64,000 bases of DNA from Arthrobacter sp. AFG20 (GTDB taxonomy: Bacteria > Actinomycetota > Actinomycetes > Actinomycetales > Micrococcaceae). The stretch covers positions 1 to 64,000 of the forward strand of contig NZ_PJMC01000010.1 in the NCBI RefSeq assembly GCF_002892795.1, written 5' to 3'. Below, in pieces: positions 18,750 to 26,199 of this stretch; positions within the stretch are counted from its first letter, which is position 1, and every line of letters begins with the position of its first letter. Made by a program: the position numbers and the translations under genes. The notes below the pieces were generated by a model, which made no database searches, was not told the origin of the DNA, and saw only the letters and a program-made list of their open reading frames with translations.

Positions 18750-20018
18750 GTGACCCCGTCTTCCGCGAAGAAGGAACCCGCCGCCCTGGCCGTTGAAACT
18801 GCCGAGGAGAAGCCGGCGGCATCCAGCGCCAAGCGTGCCGCCACCCGTGCCGCTGGGAAGCCCGAGCCCAAGAAGCGCGGACCCAAGCCCGGAGCCAAGG
18901 CTGCGGCCGAAGCTGCCGGAAGCCGCTCAACCGATGACGACACGGAAGTCGAGGAGGACCTCGACGAAGCGCAGCCCGACACCGCTGATCTGGTCGATGA
19001 ACCCGACGAGGCCGGCAAGGAAGCCGCAGCGCCTACCGGTTCGGGATTCGTTTACTCTGACGCCGATGACGACGACGCACCTGTCCAGCAGGTCATGTCG
19101 GCCGGCGCCACTGCCGACCCTGTCAAGGATTACCTTAAGCAGATCGGTAAGGTAGCCCTCCTCAACGCCGAACAGGAAGTTGACCTCGCGCTCCGCATTG
19201 AGGCCGGCCTGTTCGCCGAAGAGAAGATTGCCGCCGACGACGGCTCCATGGATCCGAAGTACAAGCGCGAGCTTGAGTTCATCATCCATGACGGCAAGCG
19301 CGCCAAGAACCACCTGCTCGAGGCCAACCTCCGCCTCGTGGTGTCGCTGGCCAAGCGCTACACCGGTCGCGGCATGCTGTTCCTGGACCTCATCCAGGAA
19401 GGCAATCTTGGCCTCATCCGTGCCGTCGAGAAGTTCGACTACACCAAGGGCTTCAAGTTCTCCACCTACGCCACCTGGTGGATTCGCCAGGCCATCACCC
19501 GTGCCATGGCGGACCAGGCCCGCACCATCCGTATCCCGGTGCACATGGTGGAAGTCATCAACAAGCTGGCCCGTGTCCAGCGCCAGATGCTGCAGGACCT
19601 GGGCCGTGAACCCACGCCCGAGGAGCTGGCGCTCGAGCTCGACATGACCCCCGAGAAGGTCGTCGAGGTCCAGAAGTACGGCCGCGAGCCCATTTCGCTG
19701 CACACCCCGCTTGGCGAGGACGGCGACTCCGAGTTCGGTGACCTGATCGAGGACTCCGAAGCCGTGGTGCCGGCCGACGCCGTGAGCTTCACCCTCCTGC
19801 AGGAACAGCTGCACTCCGTGCTGGACACCCTGTCCGAGCGCGAAGCCGGTGTTGTTGCCATGCGGTTCGGCCTCACGGATGGCCAGCCGAAGACTTTAGA
19901 CGAAATCGGCAAGGTCTACGGCGTTACCCGTGAGCGCATCCGCCAGATCGAATCCAAGACGATGTCCAAGCTCCGCCACCCGTCCCGGTCGCAGGTCCTG
20001 CGGGACTACCTGGACTAG
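18750..20018 (+). CDS. rpoD: Principal RNA polymerase sigma factor
   Basis: Primary sigma factor (SigA/HrdB/RpoD), directing RNA polymerase to housekeeping promoters. 422 residues. A Lys/Ala-rich N-terminus ([15 protein letters not shown]) and an acidic stretch precede region 1.2 ([13 protein letters not shown]). Region 2 has [36 protein letters not shown] and the -10 binding [15 protein letters not shown]. Region 4 carries the -35 binding helix ([18 protein letters not shown]). GTG start at 18750 after AGAAAGG. A terminator follows. It should read the TANNNT -10 elements noted in this window. Confidence 0.97.
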   Translation: MTPSSAKKEPAALAVETAEEKPAASSAKRAATRAAGKPEPKKRGPKPGAKAAAEAAGSRSTDDDTEVEEDLDEAQPDTADLVDEPDEAGKEAAAPTGSGFVYSDADDDDAPVQQVMSAGATADPVKDYLKQIGKVALLNAEQEVDLALRIEAGLFAEEKIAADDGSMDPKYKRELEFIIHDGKRAKNHLLEANLRLVVSLAKRYTGRGMLFLDLIQEGNLGLIRAVEKFDYTKGFKFSTYATWWIRQAITRAMADQARTIRIPVHMVEVINKLARVQRQMLQDLGREPTPEELALELDMTPEKVVEVQKYGREPISLHTPLGEDGDSEFGDLIEDSEAVVPADAVSFTLLQEQLHSVLDTLSEREAGVVAMRFGLTDGQPKTLDEIGKVYGVTRERIRQIESKTMSKLRHPSRSQVLRDYLD

Positions 20019-20044
20019 GAAACGCTGGGCTAGTACACACGAAC

Positions 20045-20088
20045 AAAGGCCAGGCCTTCGTCGGAAATCGGCGGCAAGCCTGGCCTTT
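20045..20088. terminator. Terminator between rpoD and the HNH gene
   Basis: AAAGGCCAGG(C)CTT at 20045-20058 pairs with AAGCCTGGCCTTT at 20076-20088 with a single bulged C. It lies in the gap between convergent genes, with A and T runs at the stem base serving both directions. Confidence 0.8.
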
Positions 20089-20158
20089 GTCGTACCGTTA
20101 CGACATCAACAACGTGCACGTGCACGTTTGGCTGCCCACACGGCATGGCGGCATTCGA

Positions 20159-21817
20159 TTAGTTTCCACCCCGACCGGGTCCCGATAGTCCGCCACCGGG
20201 CAACGGCGGCGCCATGGAGTGGTATGTGCGGCCGGTGGGTGTGGTGAGTTCGATGGTGTGGCGCGGCCCTGGTCTGGGTTTTGCTTTCCAGTCGGGGAGT
20301 TCTTTGGTGTGGTTGCACGCCTCGCACAGTCCCGCGCCATTGCTCAGCGACGTGGGGCCGTCGTTGTGCCAGGGGATGATGTGGTCGTGGTGGCGGATGG
20401 GGGCGTCGCAGTAGGGGGTGCGGCAGGTGTCGTCGCGGATTTGGATGAAGCGGCGCAGCGGCGCGGGGAAGTGGCGCCTTCGCGAGTCCAGGGCGACGAG
20501 GTCGCCGGTCCCGGGTGCGGTGTAGAGCCGCCGGATCCAGGTCTTGAGTTCCTTCACAGCGGTTGAGTCGACCGGTGCCGAACCGGCCACGGTTGGCTGG
20601 AGGCGATCCGGTTCTCCTTGCCCTTGCGTGAGGAGGTTGCGCGCCCAGTCGGCGGGGACGATGCCGTAACCAGGAATCCGGGCGGGTTCGCTGTCGCCCT
20701 GGAAGAGGGTTCGGTCGGTCATGACGAGGTTGAGCTCGATGCCGGTGATGCCGCCGGGGGTGCCGGTGATCGACTCGACCAGGGTGTCGGCCTTGATCTG
20801 GTCGCGGGAGCGCGGGTCTCCGGCGGCGTGGAGGGAGTCGGCGTTCCGGGTCAGTGCCGCGTACACCGCGACGCCCTGCTGAACGGGCAGCAGCGCCGTG
20901 AAATAGGTCATGCAGTCCGGGGCCGGGCGAAGGCTTACCCTGCGCCCCGAGGCGGCATGGCTGGCCCGTTGGGCGACGGACCGGGGGTCCCTGCAGGTGG
21001 CGGCGGCCCTAACCGCGGCGATGACGGTGCGGGTCCCGGCGCCTTTGAAGGTTCCGGTGTCGGCGGCGAGTTCCTCATCAACGGCAGTCCGGTCGCTCGG
21101 GCTCAGACAGTCAGTCTCTTTAACTACGTGCATGACGCGTTCTTCGTTCAGCTGCCCGCTGTCCAGCGCGGCCAGGGTATGGGGCATCTGCACCAGGGCT
21201 TTGGCGGTGCCGAGGAGCCGATGCCCGCGATTTGGGGACTCGCCCCGCGCCAGCGCGATCTGCTCGGCCGCGCCCAGGCCCCGGTCTTTGCCGCGGTCCT
21301 TGCCCAGGTCCTCCGCGGCCAATGGCGGCCGGTCGGTGGTTTCCTGGCGGAGCCTGGCCTCGAAGGCCACCGAAAGCCGGGCCTGCTGCCCGGAAGCCCA
21401 GCACTTGACATTCTCGTACGCTCGGACTTGGTCGATCAGCCCGGCATTGTCGGCGCTGAGGTCTGCTGCCGGGAGAAACGGACCTGATGTTGTTGTAAGG
21501 GTACCGGCCGCAACATGCCAGGCAGCAGCGGCGCTGGAGGGAACGCCGTCATCAAATGCGCTGTCCCTAAAAACGCCGTCGTGATAAGCACTGTCGTCAA
21601 AGAGGTCCTCGTCGAAAGGACGGCCGGCAAACAGAAACTCCGGAAACGGGTCCTCAGGAAACGATGCCGGAAACGCGGCGTCGAGATCATCGTCATATGG
21701 CAACCCGTTGTACGGGTCGGCGTGGGGAACCGTGGCGCCAGGGAACGCGGCAGTCAGCAGAGTGCCGGCGCCTGCAACGGCCGCCAGAACCTGCTCCGGT
21801 TCCCCAAATCCATCCAT
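20159..21817 (-). CDS. DUF222 / HNH endonuclease-like protein
   Basis: 552-residue protein with an N-terminal DUF222 region (from about residue 130) and a C-terminal HNH nuclease motif: CRTPYCDAPIRHHDHIIPWH followed by NGAGLCEACNHTKE. Such proteins are multicopy in Arthrobacter and mycobacteria (13E12-type) and are often repeat-associated; their function is uncertain. The first 110 residues are acidic with loose repeats (FDEDLFDDSAYHDGVFRDSAFDDGV). I start at ATG 21817 (MDGFGEPEQVL); an upstream frame to 22156 would run through the neighbouring terminator and gene. Confidence 0.85.
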   Translation of the reverse strand: MDGFGEPEQVLAAVAGAGTLLTAAFPGATVPHADPYNGLPYDDDLDAAFPASFPEDPFPEFLFAGRPFDEDLFDDSAYHDGVFRDSAFDDGVPSSAAAAWHVAAGTLTTTSGPFLPAADLSADNAGLIDQVRAYENVKCWASGQQARLSVAFEARLRQETTDRPPLAAEDLGKDRGKDRGLGAAEQIALARGESPNRGHRLLGTAKALVQMPHTLAALDSGQLNEERVMHVVKETDCLSPSDRTAVDEELAADTGTFKGAGTRTVIAAVRAAATCRDPRSVAQRASHAASGRRVSLRPAPDCMTYFTALLPVQQGVAVYAALTRNADSLHAAGDPRSRDQIKADTLVESITGTPGGITGIELNLVMTDRTLFQGDSEPARIPGYGIVPADWARNLLTQGQGEPDRLQPTVAGSAPVDSTAVKELKTWIRRLYTAPGTGDLVALDSRRRHFPAPLRRFIQIRDDTCRTPYCDAPIRHHDHIIPWHNDGPTSLSNGAGLCEACNHTKELPDWKAKPRPGPRHTIELTTPTGRTYHSMAPPLPGGGLSGPGRGGN

Positions 21818-21900
21818 ACATACAGTCTGATGAGGGGGACTGACAATTAAGTGCTTGGGGCAGCTGGAGAATTTTTGCGCAGCGGAACTGGCGACAAAGA

Positions 21901-21935
21901 AAAAGCCAGGACCCCCGCGCGGGGATCCTGGCTTT
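21901..21935 (-). terminator. Terminator of the DUF7455 gene
   Basis: AAAGCCAGGA-CCCC at 21902-21916 pairs with GGGG-TCCTGGCTTT at 21921-21935 with one mismatch. The minus strand continues TTTTTCTTTG, a good T tract. Confidence 0.8.
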
Positions 21936-21947
21936 GAGCTTTGTTGT

Positions 21948-22169
21948 CTAGTCGACCGGAACCGGTGCCTTTTCGTGCAGCCGGCCCGTCTCATCGTGCC
22001 AGTCGGAGCTGAGCGGCCTAAGGGTCGCTTCGACGGCGCGTGAATGGTGGGCGCAAAAGAGCAGCTCGCCCCCGGAGGACTCGAGTACAACCCGGACGTA
22101 TGCCTGCGCTCCACAACGGTCACACCGGTCAGCTGCGGTGAGTGTGCGGTCGGCAACTGCTGTTGTCAT
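21948..22169 (-). CDS. DUF7455 small zinc-binding protein
   Basis: 73-residue protein of an actinobacterial family of unknown function, commonly found near the principal sigma factor and topoisomerase genes. CDRCG and the later CAHHS form a likely zinc site of the C-x2-C...C-x2-H type. Start at ATG 22169 (MTTAVADRTLTAADRC), 4 nt after a strong AAGGAGG-like site; an ATG nine codons upstream lacks one. The high-quality ribosome site and own terminator suggest strong expression. Confidence 0.88.
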   Translation of the reverse strand: MTTAVADRTLTAADRCDRCGAQAYVRVVLESSGGELLFCAHHSRAVEATLRPLSSDWHDETGRLHEKAPVPVD

Positions 22170-22197
22170 GTCGGCCTCCTTAGTAGATCTGTACATC

Positions 22198-22203
22198 TAT
22201 ATA
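22198..22203 (-). promoter_or_regulatory. Candidate -10 of the DUF7455 gene
   Basis: TATATA on the minus strand about 28 bp before ATG 22169, giving a short leader that contains the strong Shine-Dalgarno. Confidence 0.45.
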
Positions 22204-22334
22204 ACCAGCATTCGCTGACAAAGCATGGCAAGGATGGGTCACTTTCGCTGTCCGCGTATCACGTCTGCGTAACGAACCTCCGGAGCGGTGGCTCGTGCCG
22301 GGAGTGGCAGTCAGTCGTTTGGCGGCAGCGGGAC

Positions 22335-22340
22335 TAGGCT
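22335..22340 (+). promoter_or_regulatory. Candidate -10 of parE
   Basis: TAGGCT about 55 bp before the parE start, the same hexamer as at 36969. The leader then carries AAAGGAG. Confidence 0.4.
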
Positions 22341-22394
22341 AGAGGGAGCCTTTTAACGCCGATCCGGCCTGTTCCTCAAAGGAGTTCACTACCT

Positions 22395-24500
22395 GTGGCA
22401 CCGAGTTCTGATTACACCGCCCGCCACCTTTCGGTGCTGGAGGGGCTGGAGGCCGTGCGCAAACGCCCCGGCATGTACATCGGATCCACGGACTCCCGGG
22501 GCCTCATGCACTGCCTCTGGGAAATCATCGACAACTCCGTCGACGAGGCGCTGGCCGGCTTTGGCCACGACATCAGGATCATCCTGCACGCGGACAACTC
22601 TGTAGAGATCCACGACGACGGCCGCGGCATTCCCGTCGACGTCGAACCAAAGACCGGCCTCACCGGCGTCGAAGTGGTCTTCACCAAGCTGCACGCGGGC
22701 GGCAAGTTTGGCGGCGGCTCCTACACCGCCTCCGGCGGTCTGCACGGCGTGGGCGCCTCCGTCGTCAACGCACTTTCGGCACGTCTCGACGCCGAGGTGG
22801 ACCGGGGCGGCAAGACGTACAGGATGTCCTTCCGGCGGGGTGAGCCCGGCCGCTTCGACGACAACGGCCGGCCCAACCCGACCGCCACCTTCGCTCCGTT
22901 CGTCGAAGACTCTGTCCTCGACGTCGTCGGCAAGGCCAAACGCGGCGTCACCGGAACACGCATCCGCTACTGGGCAGACGGCCAGATTTTTACGCCGGAT
23001 GCCAGGTTCTCCTACGAGGAACTCACGGCACGGGCCCGTCAGACCTCTTTCCTGGTGCCCGGACTGAAGATCACCGTCCGCGATGAGCGCAAGCTGCCCG
23101 GCACGCCCGGTGAACTGGGGGCGCACGAGGAAGTGTTCCACCACGACGGCGGCATCTCCGAGTTCGTGGATTTCCTCGCCGCGGACTCCGGGGTCACGGA
23201 CGTCTGGCGCCTGCACGGTGCAGGCAAGTTCAAGGAAACCGTCCCTGTGTTGGATGACAAGGGTCACAGTAAGATGGCGGAAGTGGAACGCGACTGCGAA
23301 GTGGACGTCGCACTGCGCTGGGGGATCGGGTACGACACCACTGTCCGCAGCTTCGTGAACATCATCTCCACCCCGAAGGGCGGCACCCACCAGGCCGGCT
23401 TCGAGCAGGCCCTTGTGAAGACGTTCCGGAAAACCGTGGAAGCCAACGCGCGGAAGCTCAAGGCCGGCAACGACAAGATCGAGAAGGACGACATCTTCGC
23501 CGGGCTCACCGCCGTCCTGACCGTGCGGCTCGCCGAGCCGCAGTTCGAGGGCCAGACGAAGGAGATCCTCGGCACGTCGGCGGTCAAGGCCATCGTGGCC
23601 CGGGTGGTGGAGAAGGAGATAGCGGCCAAGCTCAACTCCTCCAACCGCAACGACAAGGCCCAGTCCGCACTGCTGCTGGAAAAAATCGTCAGCGAGATGA
23701 AGTCGCGGATCTCCGCGCGCGTCCACAAGGAGACGCAGCGCCGGAAGACCGCGCTCGAGACGTCGTCGATGCCCACCAAGCTCGCCGACTGCCGCACCGA
23801 CGACGTCGCCCGCTCCGAACTGTTCATCGTGGAGGGCGACTCAGCCCTCGGTACGGCCAAGCTGGCGCGCTCCTCCGACTTCCAGGCACTGCTGCCGATC
23901 CGGGGCAAGATCCTCAATGTCCAGAAGGCCTCCGTGGGCGATATGCTCTCCAACGCCGAGTGCGCGGCCCTCATCCAGGTGGTCGGGGCCGGTTCCGGAC
24001 GCAGCTTCGCGATCGAGGCGGCGCGCTACGGGAAGGTCATCCTGATGACCGATGCCGACGTCGATGGTGCGCACATCCGCACACTGCTGCTCACCTTGTT
24101 CTTCCGCTACATGCGGCCCATGGTGGAGGAGGGCCGGGTCTTCGCTGCCGTCCCGCCTCTGCACCGGGTGGAAGTCATCAATGCCGGCCAAAAGGCCAAC
24201 GAGATGGTCTACACCTATTCCGAGGCTGAACTGCACACGTTGCTGGCGAAGCTCGCCGCGGAGGGCAGGAAGTACAAGGAACCGATCCAGCGCTACAAGG
24301 GCCTCGGCGAGATGGACGCAGAACAGTTGGCGGAGACCACCATGGACCCCCGGCACCGCATGCTCCGCAAGGTGAACATTGAGAACGCCCAGCAGGCGGA
24401 AGCCACCTTCGACCTGCTGATGGGATCGGACGTCGCGCCGCGCAAGGACTTCATCATCGCCGGTGCCTCCAGCCTGGACCGCGAACGCATCGACGCCTGA
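22395..24500 (+). CDS. parE: DNA topoisomerase IV subunit B
   Basis: ATPase subunit of a type IIA topoisomerase that decatenates daughter chromosomes. 701 residues. GHKL ATP site: DNSVDEALAG, DDGRGIPVD and GGLHGVGASVVNALS. TOPRIM metal-binding part: EGDSALGTAK and DADVDGAHIRTLLL. C-terminal QRYKGLGEMDAEQL is the usual end. I call it ParE rather than GyrB because it is paired in the window with a ParC-like A subunit and is not next to a gyrA or recF. GTG start at 22395 after AAAGGAG. The parC partner is about 10 kb away on the opposite strand. Confidence 0.93.
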   Translation: MAPSSDYTARHLSVLEGLEAVRKRPGMYIGSTDSRGLMHCLWEIIDNSVDEALAGFGHDIRIILHADNSVEIHDDGRGIPVDVEPKTGLTGVEVVFTKLHAGGKFGGGSYTASGGLHGVGASVVNALSARLDAEVDRGGKTYRMSFRRGEPGRFDDNGRPNPTATFAPFVEDSVLDVVGKAKRGVTGTRIRYWADGQIFTPDARFSYEELTARARQTSFLVPGLKITVRDERKLPGTPGELGAHEEVFHHDGGISEFVDFLAADSGVTDVWRLHGAGKFKETVPVLDDKGHSKMAEVERDCEVDVALRWGIGYDTTVRSFVNIISTPKGGTHQAGFEQALVKTFRKTVEANARKLKAGNDKIEKDDIFAGLTAVLTVRLAEPQFEGQTKEILGTSAVKAIVARVVEKEIAAKLNSSNRNDKAQSALLLEKIVSEMKSRISARVHKETQRRKTALETSSMPTKLADCRTDDVARSELFIVEGDSALGTAKLARSSDFQALLPIRGKILNVQKASVGDMLSNAECAALIQVVGAGSGRSFAIEAARYGKVILMTDADVDGAHIRTLLLTLFFRYMRPMVEEGRVFAAVPPLHRVEVINAGQKANEMVYTYSEAELHTLLAKLAAEGRKYKEPIQRYKGLGEMDAEQLAETTMDPRHRMLRKVNIENAQQAEATFDLLMGSDVAPRKDFIIAGASSLDRERIDA

Positions 24501-24549
24501 GGCTCGGCGCCCAGCGCCGGCACGGCGCCGGCCCAGCCGGCAGGCCGGT

Positions 24550-25536
24550 TCAGCCCAGCAGGCCGGGAACGATCAGCAGGGCGGTCGGCATTGCCAGCAG
24601 CAGCGCGCACCCGGCAAGGACGGCTGCGCGGAGGCCTCCGGCGAGCGGTGGCTGGGGTGAGAGAAGGCGGCTGACGCGTGACGCCGTCGTACTCGCCGGG
24701 CCGGCGCCGCCGGCACCGTCCGGCAGCTGCAGGCCCGCCCCGGAAAAACCTGCCGGTTCGACGACGGCGGCCCCCTGGGGTGCCGCCGAGCCGCTGGCGA
24801 CGATGGCTATCGCCTTGATCAGCGTCACCTTGCTCTCGGTCTTGAGGGCAACGTCGTCCGCCAGCATTTCGATCAGGGAGTTCACGGCTTCCTGGGCCAG
24901 ACGCGTGGTGGGGAGCCACGGCAGTGCCTGGCGCCAGGCGGCGAAGGCCCACAGCAGCAGGTGATGGCGCTGGGTCAGGTGCGCGTTTTCGTGGATCAGG
25001 ACGGCCCGCAGTTCCGCCGGTTCGAGGGCCGCCATGAGGCCGTCGGAGAGGACCGTGACGGAGCGGGCGCCGCCCGGCAGGCAGTACGCCACCGGGGAAT
25101 CGTGGTTGATGACCACCGTGCCGGGCCCGTCGTCGGACGGCGACGCCAGGAGGGCCAGCAGCTCGCGGTGGCGCCTGCGCTGGCGCTCAATCTTGTAATA
25201 GGTCAGCAGCAGCGTGAAGACGAGGTGCGCCGTCAGCAGCGCCGCCGCGGAAAGCGCGAAGAGATGCCAGAATCCCAGTGCGGTGGTGGGCGCCGCAAAC
25301 AGCACCATGCCTGCCAGTGCGCGCAGGCCCGCCAGGAGGTTGTCGCCGACAGGTTCGAGGCCGTACACCAGCATGGCGCCGATCATGGACAGCCCGCCGG
25401 CGAGGCCGATGGCCTGCCACAGCACCATGGCCGTGAAAGGATCACGCGCCGGCCAGTGGGCGCGCGAAAGAAGGATAGGTACCGGCCAGGCCAGTACTAT
25501 CGCCAGGACCGCCAGGAAATATGAGGTCCAGAACAT
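24550..25536 (-). CDS. M56 family membrane metalloprotease (BlaR1-like, no sensor domain)
   Basis: 328-residue membrane protein with about four N-terminal helices and one at the C-terminus (AVLAGCALLLAMPTALLIVP). The zinc protease motif is His182-Glu183-x2-His186 (LIHENAHLTQRHH), with Glu223 in EMLADD as the likely third ligand. In staphylococcal BlaR1/MecR1 such a protease responds to an outside penicillin sensor and leads to cleavage of the BlaI/MecI repressor. Here there is no penicillin-binding domain, so the signal must be different. It is the second gene of an operon with the BlaI-type gene, 6 bp downstream, and the pair is divergent from cydAB-cydDC. Confidence 0.9.
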   Translation of the reverse strand: MFWTSYFLAVLAIVLAWPVPILLSRAHWPARDPFTAMVLWQAIGLAGGLSMIGAMLVYGLEPVGDNLLAGLRALAGMVLFAAPTTALGFWHLFALSAAALLTAHLVFTLLLTYYKIERQRRRHRELLALLASPSDDGPGTVVINHDSPVAYCLPGGARSVTVLSDGLMAALEPAELRAVLIHENAHLTQRHHLLLWAFAAWRQALPWLPTTRLAQEAVNSLIEMLADDVALKTESKVTLIKAIAIVASGSAAPQGAAVVEPAGFSGAGLQLPDGAGGAGPASTTASRVSRLLSPQPPLAGGLRAAVLAGCALLLAMPTALLIVPGLLG

Positions 25537-25542
25537 TAGGTG

Positions 25543-25929
25543 TTAGCTGTGGCCAAGCAGTTTGCGCAGCGTCTCGGCTTCACTTTCCGTCACCGATCCG
25601 ATGAACCGAGCCAGCACGGCCTCGCGGTCCGGAGCGGATCCCAGCACTTCGTGCATGAGTTCGGCGGTGTGGTCTTCGCGGCTGGACACAGCCTGGTAGC
25701 GGTGCGGACGCATGCCGCGTTCGCGCTCCACGAGGCCCTTCTTTTCGAGACGCGAGAGGACCGTCAGTACGGTGGTCACCGCCAGGTCCTTGCCCTCATG
25801 CCCTGCTGCTCCGCCATGCGCTGCCGTGGTCTGCGCAAGCAGGTCCCGCAGCGTGTTGGCCGTGGCCGCTTCGTGGCCCGCCCAGAGCAGGTCCATGACT
25901 GCGCGTTCGAGTTCCCCAAGACTTGCCAT
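25543..25929 (-). CDS. BlaI/MecI/CopY family repressor
   Basis: 128-residue winged-helix repressor. The family pattern is clear: LGELERAVMDLLW at the start, the recognition part AVTTVLTVLSRLEKKGLVERE and the C-terminal dimer part ending SEAETLRKLLGHS. ATG 25929 is preceded by AAAGGA at 7 nt; the longer open frame upstream is only a shadow of cydA. It should bind an inverted repeat as a dimer and be inactivated by cleavage triggered by the adjacent M56 protease. Three TTCTACNNNNNGTAGAA sites in the intergenic region are the best candidate operators. In M. tuberculosis BlaI (Rv1846c) is reported to control blaC and ATP synthase genes, so a link to respiration has precedent. Confidence 0.93.
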   Translation of the reverse strand: MASLGELERAVMDLLWAGHEAATANTLRDLLAQTTAAHGGAAGHEGKDLAVTTVLTVLSRLEKKGLVERERGMRPHRYQAVSSREDHTAELMHEVLGSAPDREAVLARFIGSVTESEAETLRKLLGHS

Positions 25930-26003
25930 CTGTACATCCTTTGACAACGCACTGCCGGGGCCGGCTGCCCGGCCCGTGCCGTGATTCCAATACTGCAACT
26001 TCA

Positions 26004-26009
26004 AATCTA
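26004..26009 (-). promoter_or_regulatory. Candidate -10 of the BlaI/M56 operon
   Basis: TAGATT on the minus strand. Transcription would start near 25997, leaving a leader of about 68 nt; the operator at 26028-26044 would overlap the -35 region. Confidence 0.35.
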
Positions 26010-26027
26010 TCGTGTTTGGCCGCTCGT

Positions 26028-26044
26028 TTCTACATGAGGTAGAA
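26028..26044. promoter_or_regulatory. Putative BlaI operator 1
   Basis: TTCTAC-ATGAG-GTAGAA, a perfect 6-bp inverted repeat with 5-nt spacer. It lies on the blaI side of the divergent region and suits autoregulation. Confidence 0.65.
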
Positions 26045-26095
26045 CGTTCGGCGCGTCGCGGGTGATTGCGTTCCTCTGATGTGCATGCAACCGTG

Positions 26096-26124
26096 TTTAC
26101 AGTGTTCGCCCCGTGTTCTACAAT
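26096..26124 (+). promoter_or_regulatory. cydA promoter
   Basis: TTTACA (26096-26101), 17 nt, then TACAAT (26119-26124): a near-consensus sigma70-type promoter. Start of transcription would be about 26131, giving a leader of about 69 nt. Operator 2 covers the -10. Confidence 0.65.
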
Positions 26125-26132
26125 CTGTAGAA
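26116..26132. promoter_or_regulatory. Putative BlaI operator 2 over the cydA -10
   Basis: TTCTAC-AATCT-GTAGAA, identical in both arms to operators 1 and 3. It covers the -10 hexamer and the expected start of cydA transcription, the position expected for repression. Confidence 0.75.
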
Positions 26133-26139
26133 GTTGAAG

Positions 26140-26156
26140 TTCTACGTCGCGTAGAA
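26140..26156. promoter_or_regulatory. Putative BlaI operator 3
   Basis: TTCTAC-GTCGC-GTAGAA. Its centre is 24 bp from that of operator 2, slightly over two helical turns, so two dimers could bind side by side downstream of the cydA start of transcription. Confidence 0.7.
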
Positions 26157-26199
26157 AACAACGCTGGAGAGCTAGACCCAACCGTAAGTAGGGACCGCC

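Noticed and set aside
20159..21817. Mobile element or intron nuclease
   Set aside because: The HNH motif is within a DUF222 protein, a family dispersed in Actinobacteria; no terminal repeats, transposase or intron boundaries are visible around it.
22395..24500. Calling this gene gyrB
   Set aside because: A ParC-like A subunit is in the same window, and no recF, gyrA or dnaA-dnaN neighbour is seen. Alignment against the organism's gyrB elsewhere would settle it.
24550..25929. Beta-lactam resistance operon
   Set aside because: BlaI- and M56-type genes are present, but there is no penicillin sensor domain and no beta-lactamase, and the operator sits before cydA.
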